From Asticcacaulis tiandongensis (GTDB taxonomy: Bacteria > Pseudomonadota > Alphaproteobacteria > Caulobacterales > Caulobacteraceae): DNA of 64,000 nucleotides. The stretch spans positions 1,054,001-1,118,000 of the forward strand of contig NZ_SSBC01000010.1 in the NCBI RefSeq assembly GCF_006475605.1. The letters run 5' to 3'. The stretch's first letter is position 1, and each line of letters begins with the position of its first letter. Positions 17,855 to 26,534 of this stretch are shown here, piece after piece. Under the pieces are notes generated by a model. That model had not been told where the DNA came from and ran no database searches. It saw only the letters and a program-made list of their open reading frames with translations. The translations under genes and the position numbers were made by a program.

Positions 17855-18678
17855 AACGGCTTATAATCGGCCTGATGGCCACCTGTCTGGCACTGCCGTT
17901 TGGGGCGCAGGCAGGAGGTGCGGAGTCGGGGGACAGCGCCGCGGGCACAACCTTTCTAATGCCTGCGGTTGCCGCACCCTTCGCCAAGCAGATCGAGCAG
18001 GAACTGGCGACCAAAGGCGCACGCGTGGCGATTGTCTTTCGTTCAAGCCAGCCGCACGAAAAACTGCCTGACGGGGTCAGCTATACCCACGGCGCTTTCT
18101 GGGTCTACAGCGACCTGAAAACGCCCGATGGGCGCACCCTGAAAGGCTATGCGGTCTATAATCTCTACCATGGTAATGGTGAAACCCTGCCAAAAAACCT
18201 GTCCTATCTGAAGCAGGATTTTCCCTATGACTTTGTCAAAGGCTCTGCCGAAGAGGATGTCGCAGTGCTTATTCCGACGCCTGAGATGCAAAGGCGGCTG
18301 CTGGGCATGATTGGCACGAAGGACTATGAGGCGTTGCACGTACCTGACTATTCACTGGTCTCCAATCCGCATGATCCGCGCTATCAGAACTGCGTCGAGT
18401 TCATGCTCGATATCATAGCTGCCGTGACATGGGAAACGAAGGACTACGCCCAGATCAAGGCCAATCTGGCGGCGCATTTTGAACCCACGCCGATACGCAC
18501 CAATCTGGTGCAACGTGCGCTTGGGCCTGCGGTTGATTCACGTATCCGCCTGGATGACCAGAAAGGCGGCATTGAAACCGCAACCTCCGAAAGCCTCTCG
18601 GCCTTTATGACCACACACGGGCTTCTGAGCGAGACCTATGTGCTGGACTACCGGCCTCAGGCGGCAATTACGCCTTGA
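17851..18678 (+). CDS. DUF2145 family secreted protein
   Basis: A 275-residue exported protein that matches DUF2145 by its pattern (GAFWVYSDLKTPDGRTLKGYAVYNLYHG, DVAVLIPTPEMQRRLL, SLVSNPHDPRYQNCVEFMLDII). The signal peptide is about 1-22. The GTG start shares 4 bp (GTGA) with the stop of the preceding gene; earlier codons in frame overlap that gene and are less likely. The conserved NCVEF segment recalls the Cys of NlpC/P60-like folds, though this is only an analogy. Function is unknown. Confidence 0.8.
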   Translation: MKRLIIGLMATCLALPFGAQAGGAESGDSAAGTTFLMPAVAAPFAKQIEQELATKGARVAIVFRSSQPHEKLPDGVSYTHGAFWVYSDLKTPDGRTLKGYAVYNLYHGNGETLPKNLSYLKQDFPYDFVKGSAEEDVAVLIPTPEMQRRLLGMIGTKDYEALHVPDYSLVSNPHDPRYQNCVEFMLDIIAAVTWETKDYAQIKANLAAHFEPTPIRTNLVQRALGPAVDSRIRLDDQKGGIETATSESLSAFMTTHGLLSETYVLDYRPQAAITP

Positions 18679-18742
18679 TTGAGGTCGCATGTCGCCCTAT
18701 TGGCTTGGCGGAACAATTTTACACCTCTCGTAAGGAGCCGCC

Positions 18743-19603
18743 ATGTCTGACCTCGCCGCCTTTCACGACGACATCGAAGCCGCGTGGGAAATCCGCGACA
18801 CGCTGAACCCGTCCACCACCGGCCCTGTCCGTGATGCCGTTGAAAAGGCGCTTGGCCTGCTCGACAATGGCCGTTTCCGCGTTGCTGAAAAGGTGGATGG
18901 CGAATGGGTCACGCACCAGTGGCTGAAAAAGGCCGTGCTTTTGTCGTTCCGCCTGAATGGCAATGACATCATGTCCGCCGGTAAGGGTCTGTTTGACGAA
19001 GCCGCTATCGGGCCGTTCTGGGACAAGGTGCCCAACAAATTCGCCAAGTGGAAGGCTGACGACTATCGGCAGGCCGGTTTCCGCTCAGTGCCGGGCGCCA
19101 TCGTCCGTCAGGGTGCCTTTATCGGTAAGAACGTTGTGCTGATGCCGTCGTTTGTCAATATCGGTGCCTATGTTGCCGAGGGCACCATGGTGGATACCTG
19201 GGCGACCGTCGGTTCCTGCGCTCAGATCGGTAAGAACGTCCACCTGTCGGGCGGCGTGGGTATTGGTGGCGTACTTGAGCCGCTTCAGGCCAACCCGACC
19301 ATCATCGAAGACAACTGCTTCATCGGTGCCCGCTCAGAAGTGGTCGAAGGCGTGGTCGTCCGCGAAGGTTCGGTGCTTGGCATGGGCGTTTATCTCGGCC
19401 AATCCACGCGTATCGTTGACCGCTCAACCGGCGAAGTCTTCTATGGCGAAGTCCCGCCCTATTCGGTGGTCGTCGCTGGCTCCATGCCGTCATCGAACGA
19501 CAAGAACCCGAACGCGCCGCATCTGTACTGCGCCGTCATCGTCAAGCGTGTGGACGCCCAGACGCGCTCCAAGACCGGTATCAACGAACTGCTGCGCGAC
19601 TGA
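18743..19603 (+). CDS. dapD: Tetrahydrodipicolinate N-succinyltransferase
   Basis: DapD makes N-succinyl-2-amino-6-oxopimelate from tetrahydrodipicolinate and succinyl-CoA in the lysine/diaminopimelate pathway, so it feeds both protein and cell-wall synthesis. The 286 residues are full length: an N-terminal helical domain, then the left-handed beta-helix of hexapeptide repeats ([63 protein letters not shown]) and the C-terminal lobe. AAGGAG lies at a good distance before the ATG. A strong terminator follows. Confidence 0.95.
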   Translation: MSDLAAFHDDIEAAWEIRDTLNPSTTGPVRDAVEKALGLLDNGRFRVAEKVDGEWVTHQWLKKAVLLSFRLNGNDIMSAGKGLFDEAAIGPFWDKVPNKFAKWKADDYRQAGFRSVPGAIVRQGAFIGKNVVLMPSFVNIGAYVAEGTMVDTWATVGSCAQIGKNVHLSGGVGIGGVLEPLQANPTIIEDNCFIGARSEVVEGVVVREGSVLGMGVYLGQSTRIVDRSTGEVFYGEVPPYSVVVAGSMPSSNDKNPNAPHLYCAVIVKRVDAQTRSKTGINELLRD

Positions 19604-19643
19604 AGGGCCTCAGGCCCTTCACCCGTTTGACCCGAGGCAAATG

Positions 19644-19674
19644 GCCCTTTCCATTGGAAAGGGCTATATTTTTT
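19644..19674 (+). terminator. Terminator after dapD
   Basis: GCCCTTTCC, loop ATT, GGAAAGGGC, then TATATTTTTT. The 9-bp stem is perfect. The stem itself overlaps the last codons of the convergent histidine kinase gene by one base. A second small hairpin (GAAGGGCC/GGCCCTTC) lies directly after dapD at about 19602-19620. Confidence 0.85.
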
Positions 19675-21283
19675 GCGGGATTCGCACTTCGAAAGAGGTG
19701 CCGTTCGGGCCGGTTTCCACCAGCCGCACATCACCGCCGTGGGTTTGCGCCAGATCGCGTGAAATCGCCAGCCCAAGCCCTGAGCCACCGCGCGAGGCGG
19801 TTACTGAGAACGGCTGAAACAGGGTATTGCGTACACGTTCAGGAATACCCGGGCCGTTATCCGACACCGCCATGATAACGTCTTCGGCGGTTTTTACGGC
19901 ACTGATGGTCACACGCCCCAGCGTCTTGCGGTTGGGTTGCGCTTCGATGGCCTGACGGGCATTGCGCATCAGATTGACCAGCAGGCGGTGAATATGGTCG
20001 GGGTCGGCTTCAAAGGTGAAGTCATCGACCGCCTTAAGGGCAAAACGCACCTTTTCGCCCGCGCCCAGACCGGCATCTTCGGCAGCCGCTTCGGCCAGTT
20101 CACGCAGCCTGACAATCTGTATCTTTGCCGGAAGCTCGTCTGATTTGCCGTAGTTCAGAACATTTTCCGCCAGTGTCAGCGCCCTATCCAGCGCCCGCTC
20201 AAGACGCGGCAGGGCCTTGGTGACATTGGGATCACCGGAATAGGCCAGACGCTCTGAGGCCATCTGCGCCGCGGTCAGCATGTTGCGCAAATCATGGTTG
20301 ATCTTGGATACCGCCTGTCCCAGTGCCGCCAGACGGGCGCGGGAGCGAAGGGAATGACGCACCTCCTCCTGCATCTGGGCCAGTTCTTCCTCGATCTGGC
20401 CGATTTCGTCACTGCGTCTGAAACGGCGCGTGGTGATGGTGATGTCTTCGGGGTTTTCCTTGAAGCGGGCAATGGCCTTGGTCAGGTTGCGGATCGGCAT
20501 GACGATGAACAGCAACAAAGACACGAAGACCAGCACACCAGCGGCCAGCGAAATCAGAACCGACAGACGCAGGATAGACCCCAGATGGCGCTTCAGTTCC
20601 GCCTTGAGCGGTTCAGCCGGCACCACCAGTTCGATCCGGTCTGTGCCCTTACGGAGTCTCGGGGGCACCTCGGTACGGATCAAACGGTCGGAATTGCCCA
20701 GAAGCGTCTTCCAAGGGCCCCAGAGATAGACAAGGTCATCGCGCAGATCATTCTGGTTGCGGGTGATATTGACGGTATCCGGCTCAATGGTCACCTCAGG
20801 GTCACGCAGAACAAAGTCACGCACACCATTATTTTGCAGGGCGAGATAGGATGCCCCGACACTATCGAGCAACTGCGAGGACAGATCACGCGACACCGTG
20901 CTTTCGGGCGAGGCATCCAGCGCCAGAGAGGCAATTTCCGCCTGCCGCACACGGTCAATCAGCCAGCGTTCCTGATGTGCGGCCATGGACGGCACCAGAA
21001 TGATGATCACCATCACCACGACGAACAGGGCGGTCAGGAGCAGCAGATGACCGGACAAACCGTGGAAATAGGAATTGATCCCGCGCCCCAGCCGCCTGAA
21101 AAACGGCTTCAGTTTTTCATAAAAGGCCCTGACCTGACGGCCATAGTGACGGTAACGCAGGCTTATGTCGGCAGGCTTGTGACCTGATGGAGCCGTTACC
21201 TTAGGCGCAACACGCACTTGGGCGTCAGATTTTGCCTTGGTCTTTAAGGTATGGGCGGAGGTATCAGGCATCATTCCGGTCAT
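19664..21283 (-). CDS. Membrane sensor histidine kinase, orphan
   Basis: A 539-residue kinase. After a basic head, a first transmembrane helix (about 80-98) leads to a periplasmic sensor region of about 130 residues, a second helix near 240-262, a HAMP domain, the H-box KINHDLRNMLTAAQMASERLA, N-box NLMRNARQAI, and G-boxes DNGPGIP and GGSGLGLAI. The phospho-acceptor is the His of NHDLRN. No response regulator gene is adjacent. The frame is open to a GTG at 21313; ATG 21283 is chosen, though ATGs at 21274 and 21271 are also possible. Confidence 0.88.
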   Translation of the reverse strand: MTGMMPDTSAHTLKTKAKSDAQVRVAPKVTAPSGHKPADISLRYRHYGRQVRAFYEKLKPFFRRLGRGINSYFHGLSGHLLLLTALFVVVMVIIILVPSMAAHQERWLIDRVRQAEIASLALDASPESTVSRDLSSQLLDSVGASYLALQNNGVRDFVLRDPEVTIEPDTVNITRNQNDLRDDLVYLWGPWKTLLGNSDRLIRTEVPPRLRKGTDRIELVVPAEPLKAELKRHLGSILRLSVLISLAAGVLVFVSLLLFIVMPIRNLTKAIARFKENPEDITITTRRFRRSDEIGQIEEELAQMQEEVRHSLRSRARLAALGQAVSKINHDLRNMLTAAQMASERLAYSGDPNVTKALPRLERALDRALTLAENVLNYGKSDELPAKIQIVRLRELAEAAAEDAGLGAGEKVRFALKAVDDFTFEADPDHIHRLLVNLMRNARQAIEAQPNRKTLGRVTISAVKTAEDVIMAVSDNGPGIPERVRNTLFQPFSVTASRGGSGLGLAISRDLAQTHGGDVRLVETGPNGTSFEVRIPQKI

Positions 21284-21393
21284 GGTAAGGCGATTTGCCT
21301 GACAGGCTAACACATAAACTAACGTTTTCGTGATCTAATTCCTGTATATTGTTCCAAATGACGCAAAAGGGCGCTATTAGGGGCCACTAAGCA

Positions 21394-21422
21394 TTGACAA
21401 GCTGACTTTGTCGGTTTATCGA
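21394..21422 (+). promoter_or_regulatory. Candidate promoter of rpmH
   Basis: TTGACA (21394-21399) and TATCGA (21417-21422) are 17 bp apart, a good match to a housekeeping promoter. The first gene downstream is rpmH at 21494. Confidence 0.6.
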
Positions 21423-21493
21423 CGCGCCTCTTTTGAAATGCAGATAGCTATTGGGTAACCTGAGGCTATCGCCCCTTAACCGGAGCAGTCCCA

Positions 21494-21628
21494 GTGAAAC
21501 GCACCTATCAGCCGAGCCGCCTCGTTCGCAAGCGCCGCCACGGTTTCCGTTCGCGTATGGCTACCAAGAACGGTCAAAAAGTCGTTCAGCGTCGCCGCGC
21601 CAAAGGCCGTAAGCGCCTTACTGCCTGA
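21494..21628 (+). CDS. rpmH: 50S ribosomal protein L34
   Basis: A 44-residue basic protein, [18 protein letters not shown] at the N-terminus and [11 protein letters not shown] at the end, which is unmistakably L34 of the large ribosomal subunit. It begins with GTG, with GGAG about 9 bases upstream. It is followed by a perfect 16-bp hairpin and then rnpA, the standard rpmH-rnpA order. Confidence 0.97.
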   Translation: MKRTYQPSRLVRKRRHGFRSRMATKNGQKVVQRRRAKGRKRLTA

Positions 21629-21648
21629 TCTTTGGCAGAAAATCGTTT

Positions 21649-21684
21649 AAAAAAGGCTCTTAAAGCGATTTAAGAGCCTTTTTT
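21649..21684 (+). terminator. Perfect 16-bp hairpin between rpmH and rnpA
   Basis: AAAAAAGGCTCTTAAA, loop GCGA, then its exact reverse complement ending in six T residues (21679-21684). It has the form of an intrinsic, possibly bidirectional, terminator. Because rnpA begins only 17 bp later without another clear promoter, it probably acts as an attenuator that leaves rnpA-yidC-engB expressed below rpmH. Confidence 0.9.
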
Positions 21685-21701
21685 CATGTTCAGGGGTACG
21701 C

Positions 21702-22037
21702 ATGCTTCCGCGACTGAAAAAACGCGCTGAGTTCCTGATGGCCAATAAGGCCCCTTATCAGGCACGTGGCGGCGTGGTCATTCAGGCCCGTAAGCGTGAC
21801 GATGGCACAGATGCGATTCGTCTGGGCTTTACCGCCACCAAAAAGATCGGCGGGGCAACCTTGCGTAACCGTGCCAAGCGCCGTCTGCGTGAAGCGGCAC
21901 GTCTTCTGACCCCGGAATATGGCCGCGCCGGACACGACTATGTGTTCATTGCCCGTGCCACGACGCTTGAGCGCGATTGGCAAGGTTTGCTTGACGATGT
22001 TAAACGCGCCCTGATAAGGCTTTCGCCCAAAGACTGA
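21702..22037 (+). CDS. rnpA: Ribonuclease P protein component
   Basis: A 111-residue basic protein that helps the RNase P RNA cut tRNA 5' leaders. The family RNR motif is present (GGATLRNRAKRRLREAARL), preceded by RLGFTATKKIG and followed by HDYVFIARATT. It starts at ATG 21702 with CAGGGG upstream. yidD, often found between rnpA and yidC, is absent: yidC begins 46 bp after this stop. Confidence 0.95.
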   Translation: MLPRLKKRAEFLMANKAPYQARGGVVIQARKRDDGTDAIRLGFTATKKIGGATLRNRAKRRLREAARLLTPEYGRAGHDYVFIARATTLERDWQGLLDDVKRALIRLSPKD

Positions 22038-22083
22038 ACCCTGAAACCTCCATCCACCCTACCCTCCTTGAGAAGTGCCGCCG

Positions 22084-24057
22084 ATGAAGCGTGATGACGC
22101 CCGCAACATGTTTATGTTCCTCGCCCTGTCTCTGGCGATCCTGTTCGGCTATCAGTATTTCATAGCTGGCCCGCAGATCGAAGAACAAAGGACCGCAGCT
22201 GAAGCGCGCGCCAAGACCGAGGAAGCGGCCAAGCCTGTCCCGACAGCCGACAGCCTGTTTGTCGCAGGTCAACTGCCACGCGATCAGGCCCTGACCCAGA
22301 CCGGGCGTGTGAAGATCGATACGCCGTCGCTCAAGGGGTCTCTGTCGCTGACCGGCGCCAAGATCGATGATCTGTATCTGAAAAACTATCGCGAGACGAT
22401 CAAGGCAGATTCGCCGAACGTCGAACTGTTCCGTCCGCAGGGTGCCGAACATGCCTATTATGCGGAATCGGGCTTTATCGGGGCCAATGTCGCGGGTCTG
22501 CCGAGCGGCTCAAGCGTCTGGACGGTGCTTTCGGGGGATACGCTTAGTGTCGGCAAGAATGTGGTTCTCGGTTACGACGCCGGTACGGGCCTTAAGTTCG
22601 AGCGCACCCTGAGCATCGACGAACACTATATGATCACTGTCACCGACAAGGTGACCAATGAAACCGGCAATGCCATTACACTGGCCCCCTATGCCAATGT
22701 GGTGCGTCATGATGTGCCGGACACCCTTGGCCGTAATATGATCCTGCACGAAGGGGCCATTGGCGCTTTCTCAAAGGATGCAACCGCCGAGGCCTATACC
22801 CGTAAGGAACTGAAGTTCACCAGCTGGGAAAAGGGCGACAAGGCCAATACCCGTATCGATTCGACCGGCGGCTGGATGGGCCTGACGGACAAATACTGGC
22901 TGGCGGCGGTTATCCCTAATCAGGAAAGCAAAATCCATGCGGCTCTGAAAGCCTCAGCGGTCAATCCTGAGGCAAAGGACAAGGAAAAAGAATATATCTA
23001 TCAGGTCGGTTATGTCGCCGATGCCCTGAATATTGCGCCAGGTCAGCCGGTTGAGGTCAGCTACAAGATTTTTGCCGGTGCCAAGCGGGCCGAACGTCTG
23101 GCCGCCTATCAGGATGCCGACAATATACCGTCCTTTGACTGGGCGATTGACTGGGGCAATTTCTGGTTCTTCACCCGTCCGCTGTTCTGGGTACTTGAGC
23201 ACCTGTTTGCCCTGTTTGGTAACTTCGGTCTGGCGATCCTTGGCCTGACGGTTATCGTGAAACTGATCTTCTTCCCGCTGGCCCATAAGGCCTACGAATC
23301 CATGACCAAGATGAAGATGCTTCAGCCGAAGGTCGAGGAACTCAAGAAGCGTCATGAGGGCAACCCTCAGGACATGCAGAAGGAGATGATGGCCCTTTAT
23401 CAGAAAGAGAAGATCAACCCGCTGTCCGGTTGCTTGCCCATTCTGGTTCAGATTCCTGTCTTCTATGCGCTCTATAAGGTGCTGTTCGTTACGCTGGAAA
23501 TGCGTCACGCCCCCTTCTTCGGCTGGATCAGAGACCTGTCGGATCGTGACCCGACGACCATCTTTAATCTGTTCGGCCTGATCCCTTACAATCCGGCAAC
23601 CGTGCCGTTCATTGGCGGCTTCCTTGATGGCCCGCTGCATATCGGCGTCCTGCCCGTGCTCTATGGTCTGTCCATGTGGCTGTCGCAGGGTATGAACCCG
23701 CCGATGCCGGATCCGGTTCAGCGCAAGATCTTTGCCTTCATGCCGCTGATCTTCACCTTTGTCATGGCCCCGTTCGCCGTGGGTCTGCTGATCTACTGGA
23801 CATGGAACAACGTCCTGACTATCGCCCAGCAATATATGCTGATGAACAAGATGGGCGTCGAAAACCCGATCGACACCTTCTTCGGCAAGCTGGCGCGCAC
23901 CAAGCCTAACTCAGAGGCGGCGCATACGATGGAAATCGCTGATGACGTGATCAATGACGGCATCATCGGCCTGCCTGAAGATCAGCCCGCCAAACCCAGA
24001 AAACCAAAGCCCGCGGGCACACCCGCCTCAGGCACTAAGAAAAAGCGTGGTCAGTAA
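22084..24057 (+). CDS. yidC: Membrane protein insertase YidC
   Basis: A 657-residue Oxa1/YidC insertase that places membrane proteins in the inner membrane with or without SecYEG. Residues 10-27 form the first helix; a large periplasmic beta-sandwich (P1, about 60-350) follows, then the five-helix insertase core beginning with WFFTRPLFWVLEHLF and containing PLSGCLPILVQIPVFYALYKVLF. The C-terminus is a basic Pro/Lys tail that can contact ribosomes. ATG 22084 is preferred over GTG 22075 because GAGAAG lies 8 bases before it. engB follows after 3 bp. Confidence 0.96.
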   Translation: MKRDDARNMFMFLALSLAILFGYQYFIAGPQIEEQRTAAEARAKTEEAAKPVPTADSLFVAGQLPRDQALTQTGRVKIDTPSLKGSLSLTGAKIDDLYLKNYRETIKADSPNVELFRPQGAEHAYYAESGFIGANVAGLPSGSSVWTVLSGDTLSVGKNVVLGYDAGTGLKFERTLSIDEHYMITVTDKVTNETGNAITLAPYANVVRHDVPDTLGRNMILHEGAIGAFSKDATAEAYTRKELKFTSWEKGDKANTRIDSTGGWMGLTDKYWLAAVIPNQESKIHAALKASAVNPEAKDKEKEYIYQVGYVADALNIAPGQPVEVSYKIFAGAKRAERLAAYQDADNIPSFDWAIDWGNFWFFTRPLFWVLEHLFALFGNFGLAILGLTVIVKLIFFPLAHKAYESMTKMKMLQPKVEELKKRHEGNPQDMQKEMMALYQKEKINPLSGCLPILVQIPVFYALYKVLFVTLEMRHAPFFGWIRDLSDRDPTTIFNLFGLIPYNPATVPFIGGFLDGPLHIGVLPVLYGLSMWLSQGMNPPMPDPVQRKIFAFMPLIFTFVMAPFAVGLLIYWTWNNVLTIAQQYMLMNKMGVENPIDTFFGKLARTKPNSEAAHTMEIADDVINDGIIGLPEDQPAKPRKPKPAGTPASGTKKKRGQ

Positions 24058-24060
24058 ACC

Positions 24061-24708
24061 TTGACGGACGAACTCTACACAGAAGATCAACTCGAAGCAG
24101 GGCGTGTGTTATTCGCACGCCCTGCGCGTTTCGTCATGGGCGCCGCCAAGATCGAGCAATTGCCGCCGGATGACCTTTCTGAGGTCGCCTTTGCCGGACG
24201 CTCCAATGTCGGCAAGTCGAGCCTGATCAACGCCCTGACCGGTCACAACCATCTGGCGCGCGCCTCTAATGAACCCGGTCGGACGCGTGAGGTCAATTTC
24301 TTCGTCGTCGATGATAAGTTCCGTCTGGTCGATCTGCCCGGCTATGGCTGGGCCAAGGCGTCCAAGACCGAGGTCAAGCGCTTTCAGAACCTTGGGCGTG
24401 ATTACCTGCGCGGTCGTCCGGCCCTTAAGCGCGCCTATCTGCTGATTGATGCCCGTCACGGCCTCAAGGACGTCGATAACGAGCCTATGGATGCGCTCGA
24501 TACCGCTGCTGTCTCCTACCAGATCGTTCTGACCAAGGCTGACAAGATCAAGCCGCACGAGCTTGAGGCGGTCATTGCCAAGACGCAAGCCGCGATTAAA
24601 AAACGTCCGGCGGCGCACCCTGTGGTGCTGGCGACCTCATCGGAAAAAGGCCTCGGCATTCCTGAACTCAGGGCCGAGATCATGCAAACCTGCGAAGTCG
24701 CGCCCTAA
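24061..24708 (+). CDS. engB: Ribosome biogenesis GTPase EngB/YsxC
   Basis: A 215-residue GTPase needed for large-subunit assembly. G1 is [12 protein letters not shown]2 lies in [13 protein letters not shown]3 is [12 protein letters not shown]4 TKADK and G5 [10 protein letters not shown]. It appears to use a TTG start 3 bp after the yidC stop; no better start exists before the conserved [19 protein letters not shown] segment. It ends the rpmH-rnpA-yidC-engB cluster. Confidence 0.93.
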   Translation: MTDELYTEDQLEAGRVLFARPARFVMGAAKIEQLPPDDLSEVAFAGRSNVGKSSLINALTGHNHLARASNEPGRTREVNFFVVDDKFRLVDLPGYGWAKASKTEVKRFQNLGRDYLRGRPALKRAYLLIDARHGLKDVDNEPMDALDTAAVSYQIVLTKADKIKPHELEAVIAKTQAAIKKRPAAHPVVLATSSEKGLGIPELRAEIMQTCEVAP

Positions 24709-24749
24709 ACCGGCTATCATTTTAGATCACCGCGTGTTTGTGATTTTTT

Positions 24750-24858
24750 GACGCGCATTTTGATCCAAAAACCGTTTCACACTTTTTGGAATGCGCGCTG
24801 TATTTCGCTTCGACGCGCATTTTGATCCAAAAACCGTTTCACACTTTTTGGAATGCGC
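24750..24858. repeat. Tandem pair of a 47-bp palindromic repeat
   Basis: Two identical 47-bp copies, 24750-24796 and 24812-24858, are 62 bp apart from start to start. Each begins GACGCGCATTTTGATCC and ends TTTTTGGAATGCGC, and can fold by pairing GCGCAT with ATGCGC and TCCAAAAA with TTTTTGGA around CCGTTTCACAC. Similar short palindromes with a TTTCACAC core are remembered as common in alphaproteobacterial intergenic DNA. The second copy ends 4 bp before the start codon of the Hsp70-like gene. Confidence 0.85.
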
Positions 24859-24862
24859 TTGT

Positions 24863-26095
24863 ATGCGTCCCTATTGCGGTATTGATTTCGGCACGTCCAA
24901 TTCAGGCGTTTGCGTAGGACTGGGTGATCAGTTGCGTCTGGTGCCCATCGAGGGTGAAGCGACCACCCTGCCCTCGGCCATTTTCTTTAATACGGAGACA
25001 GGCCGGACGCAGTTCGGGCGTGTGGCCATGTCCGAATATCTTGAGGGCTACGAAGGCCGCCTGATGCGCGCCCTCAAGTCGGTTCTGGGCACGACCCTGT
25101 TTAAGGAAACCACTCAGATCGGAGCAGGCCGCAAAAGCTTTCATACCATCATCGGACTTTATATCGCCCATCTGAAGCAGACGGCGGAGGCCTTTGCCGG
25201 TCATAAGATCGAAGATGTGGTGCTGGGCCGTCCCGTGCACTTTGTCGATGACAACCCCGAAGCTGATCAGCAGGCCGAGAATGAACTAAGGGCCATTGCT
25301 GAAGCGCAAGGGTTTCGCAATATCCGTTTTGAGTATGAACCTCTGGCGGCGGCGCGTGACTTCCAGAGCCGCCTTGAAGGGGCGGCCACCATACTGGTGG
25401 TCGATATCGGCGGGGGGACGTCAGACTTTTCGGTCATGCGCCTGACGTCAGTCAAAGCAGACATTCTGGCCAATGTCGGGGTACATATTGGCGGCACCAA
25501 TTTCGACAAGGCCCTGAGCCTTGCGACCGCCATGCCGGATATGGGCTTTCGCAGTCTGATGAGTAACGGCAATGACATGCCGGGGCTTTATTACCATCAG
25601 CTTTCAACCTGGCATCTGATCAACCAGCTCTATACTCAGAAAACTCTGCTGGGAGCGAAGGAACTGCATTATCTGGCGCAACGCCGCAATCTGGTGGGGC
25701 GTTTGCTGAAAGTCCTAGAAGGCCGCTATGGCCACGACATCGCCGCCCGTATCGAAGCCGCCAAGATTACCCTGTCGTCCGAAGATACGGCGCATCTCGA
25801 TTACAGCCATATTGAAAAAGGCTGGACGTCGGATATCGACCGGACAGGTCTCATTGAGGCCACCACCCGCGACGTCAGTAAAATCATTCTGACGGCAGAA
25901 CAGGCGCTCAGCAAGGCAGGCTTAATGCCGCATGAGGTCGATACCCTGTTCCTTACCGGTGGCTCGACGGCATTGCCCGGGTTTGAAACTGCGTTGAAAG
26001 CGGCCTTCCCCTCAGCCAGCCTTAATTATGGTGACCGTTTTGCCTCGGTCGTTCAGGGCTTAGGTCTGGCGGCGCAGGCCGAATTCGCCGCCTGA
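24863..26095 (+). CDS. Hsp70-family protein, YegD-like
   Basis: A 410-residue protein with the actin-like ATPase fold of Hsp70 but no substrate-binding domain. Phosphate 1 motif IDFGTSNSGVCVG is near the N-terminus, phosphate 2 VVDIGGGTSDFSVMRL near residue 180, and the adenosine motif LFLTGGSTALPGF near residue 370. This is the YegD type, whose job is unknown. The frame is open to 24791, but that part is the palindromic repeat; ATG 24863 gives the conserved start MRPYCGIDFGTSNS. It has no clear ribosome site, the repeat occupying that place. Confidence 0.85.
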   Translation: MRPYCGIDFGTSNSGVCVGLGDQLRLVPIEGEATTLPSAIFFNTETGRTQFGRVAMSEYLEGYEGRLMRALKSVLGTTLFKETTQIGAGRKSFHTIIGLYIAHLKQTAEAFAGHKIEDVVLGRPVHFVDDNPEADQQAENELRAIAEAQGFRNIRFEYEPLAAARDFQSRLEGAATILVVDIGGGTSDFSVMRLTSVKADILANVGVHIGGTNFDKALSLATAMPDMGFRSLMSNGNDMPGLYYHQLSTWHLINQLYTQKTLLGAKELHYLAQRRNLVGRLLKVLEGRYGHDIAARIEAAKITLSSEDTAHLDYSHIEKGWTSDIDRTGLIEATTRDVSKIILTAEQALSKAGLMPHEVDTLFLTGGSTALPGFETALKAAFPSASLNYGDRFASVVQGLGLAAQAEFAA

Positions 26096-26117
26096 CTTCC
26101 CTCACGTTCGTGCTCAA

Positions 26118-26160
26118 TGCCTCCCCCCTCACCCCAGCCCTCTCCCCTGAGGGGAGAGGC
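26118..26160. repeat. GC-rich palindromic repeat
   Basis: A pyrimidine-rich stretch (CTCACCCCAGCCC) leads into a perfect hairpin, CCTCTCCCC (26139-26147), TGA, GGGGAGAGG (26151-26159). Repeats of this CCCCTCACCCCAGCCCTCTCCCC type are scattered in many proteobacterial genomes. It separates the Hsp70-like gene from the histidine operon and could end transcription weakly. Confidence 0.6.
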
Positions 26161-26172
26161 ATAGAAATGGCT

Positions 26173-26215
26173 TGCATTTCAGATTGCCCCACTGTATTAG
26201 CACACTAACACAGTG
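26173..26215 (+). promoter_or_regulatory. Histidine operon promoter with TrpR-type operator
   Basis: TTGCAT (26173-26178) and TATTAG (26195-26200), 16 bp apart, make a possible promoter. The -10 lies in a dyad at 26190-26215: CACTGTATTAG, CACA, CTAACACAGTG, with one mismatch. The inner half-sites GTATTAG-N4-CTAACAC have the same 7-4-7 layout as the TrpR operator GTACTAG-TTAA-CTAGTAC. The first gene downstream encodes a TrpR-family protein, so autorepression of the operon is likely. Confidence 0.65.
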
Positions 26216-26226
26216 GAACAACTCGT

Positions 26227-26520
26227 ATGTCTGACACCGCACAGGACAAAACCGAACTGGCAACTGCTCTTCTGACGCTGAAAACGCCGGAAGAGGTGGC
26301 GGCTTTTCTCGATGACCTGTGTACGCCTTCAGAAATACGGGCCTTTGCAGAACGCTTCCGCGTGGCACAGCTTCTCGATCAGGGGGATGTCTCCTATCGG
26401 GAAATCTCTGAGCGCACCGGAGCCTCGACCACAACCGTTACCCGCGTGGCGCGTTTTTTACGTGACATGCCTCATCAAGGTTACCGGCGCGTGCTGGATC
26501 GCCTTAAGCCGAAGCCATAA
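26227..26520 (+). CDS. TrpR/YerC-family transcriptional regulator
   Basis: A 97-residue all-helical DNA-binding protein of the TrpR superfamily, YerC/YecD branch. LTPSEIRAFAERFRVAQLL-like sequence (here LCTPSEIRAFAERFRVAQLL) and the helix-turn-helix VSYREISERTGASTTTVTRVARFL are the conserved parts. YerC proteins usually sit beside histidine genes, and in some genomes have been called HisR. It starts 11 bp after a TrpR-like dyad and hisG follows after 14 bp, so it is probably a histidine-responsive autoregulator. The effector is inferred. Confidence 0.85.
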   Translation: MSDTAQDKTELATALLTLKTPEEVAAFLDDLCTPSEIRAFAERFRVAQLLDQGDVSYREISERTGASTTTVTRVARFLRDMPHQGYRRVLDRLKPKP

Positions 26521-26534
26521 AGAGAGTTACCCGT

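Noticed and set aside
21314-21493. Replication origin near rpmH
   Set aside because: rpmH is near oriC in some bacteria, but there is no dnaA gene, no cluster of DnaA boxes and no unwinding region here.
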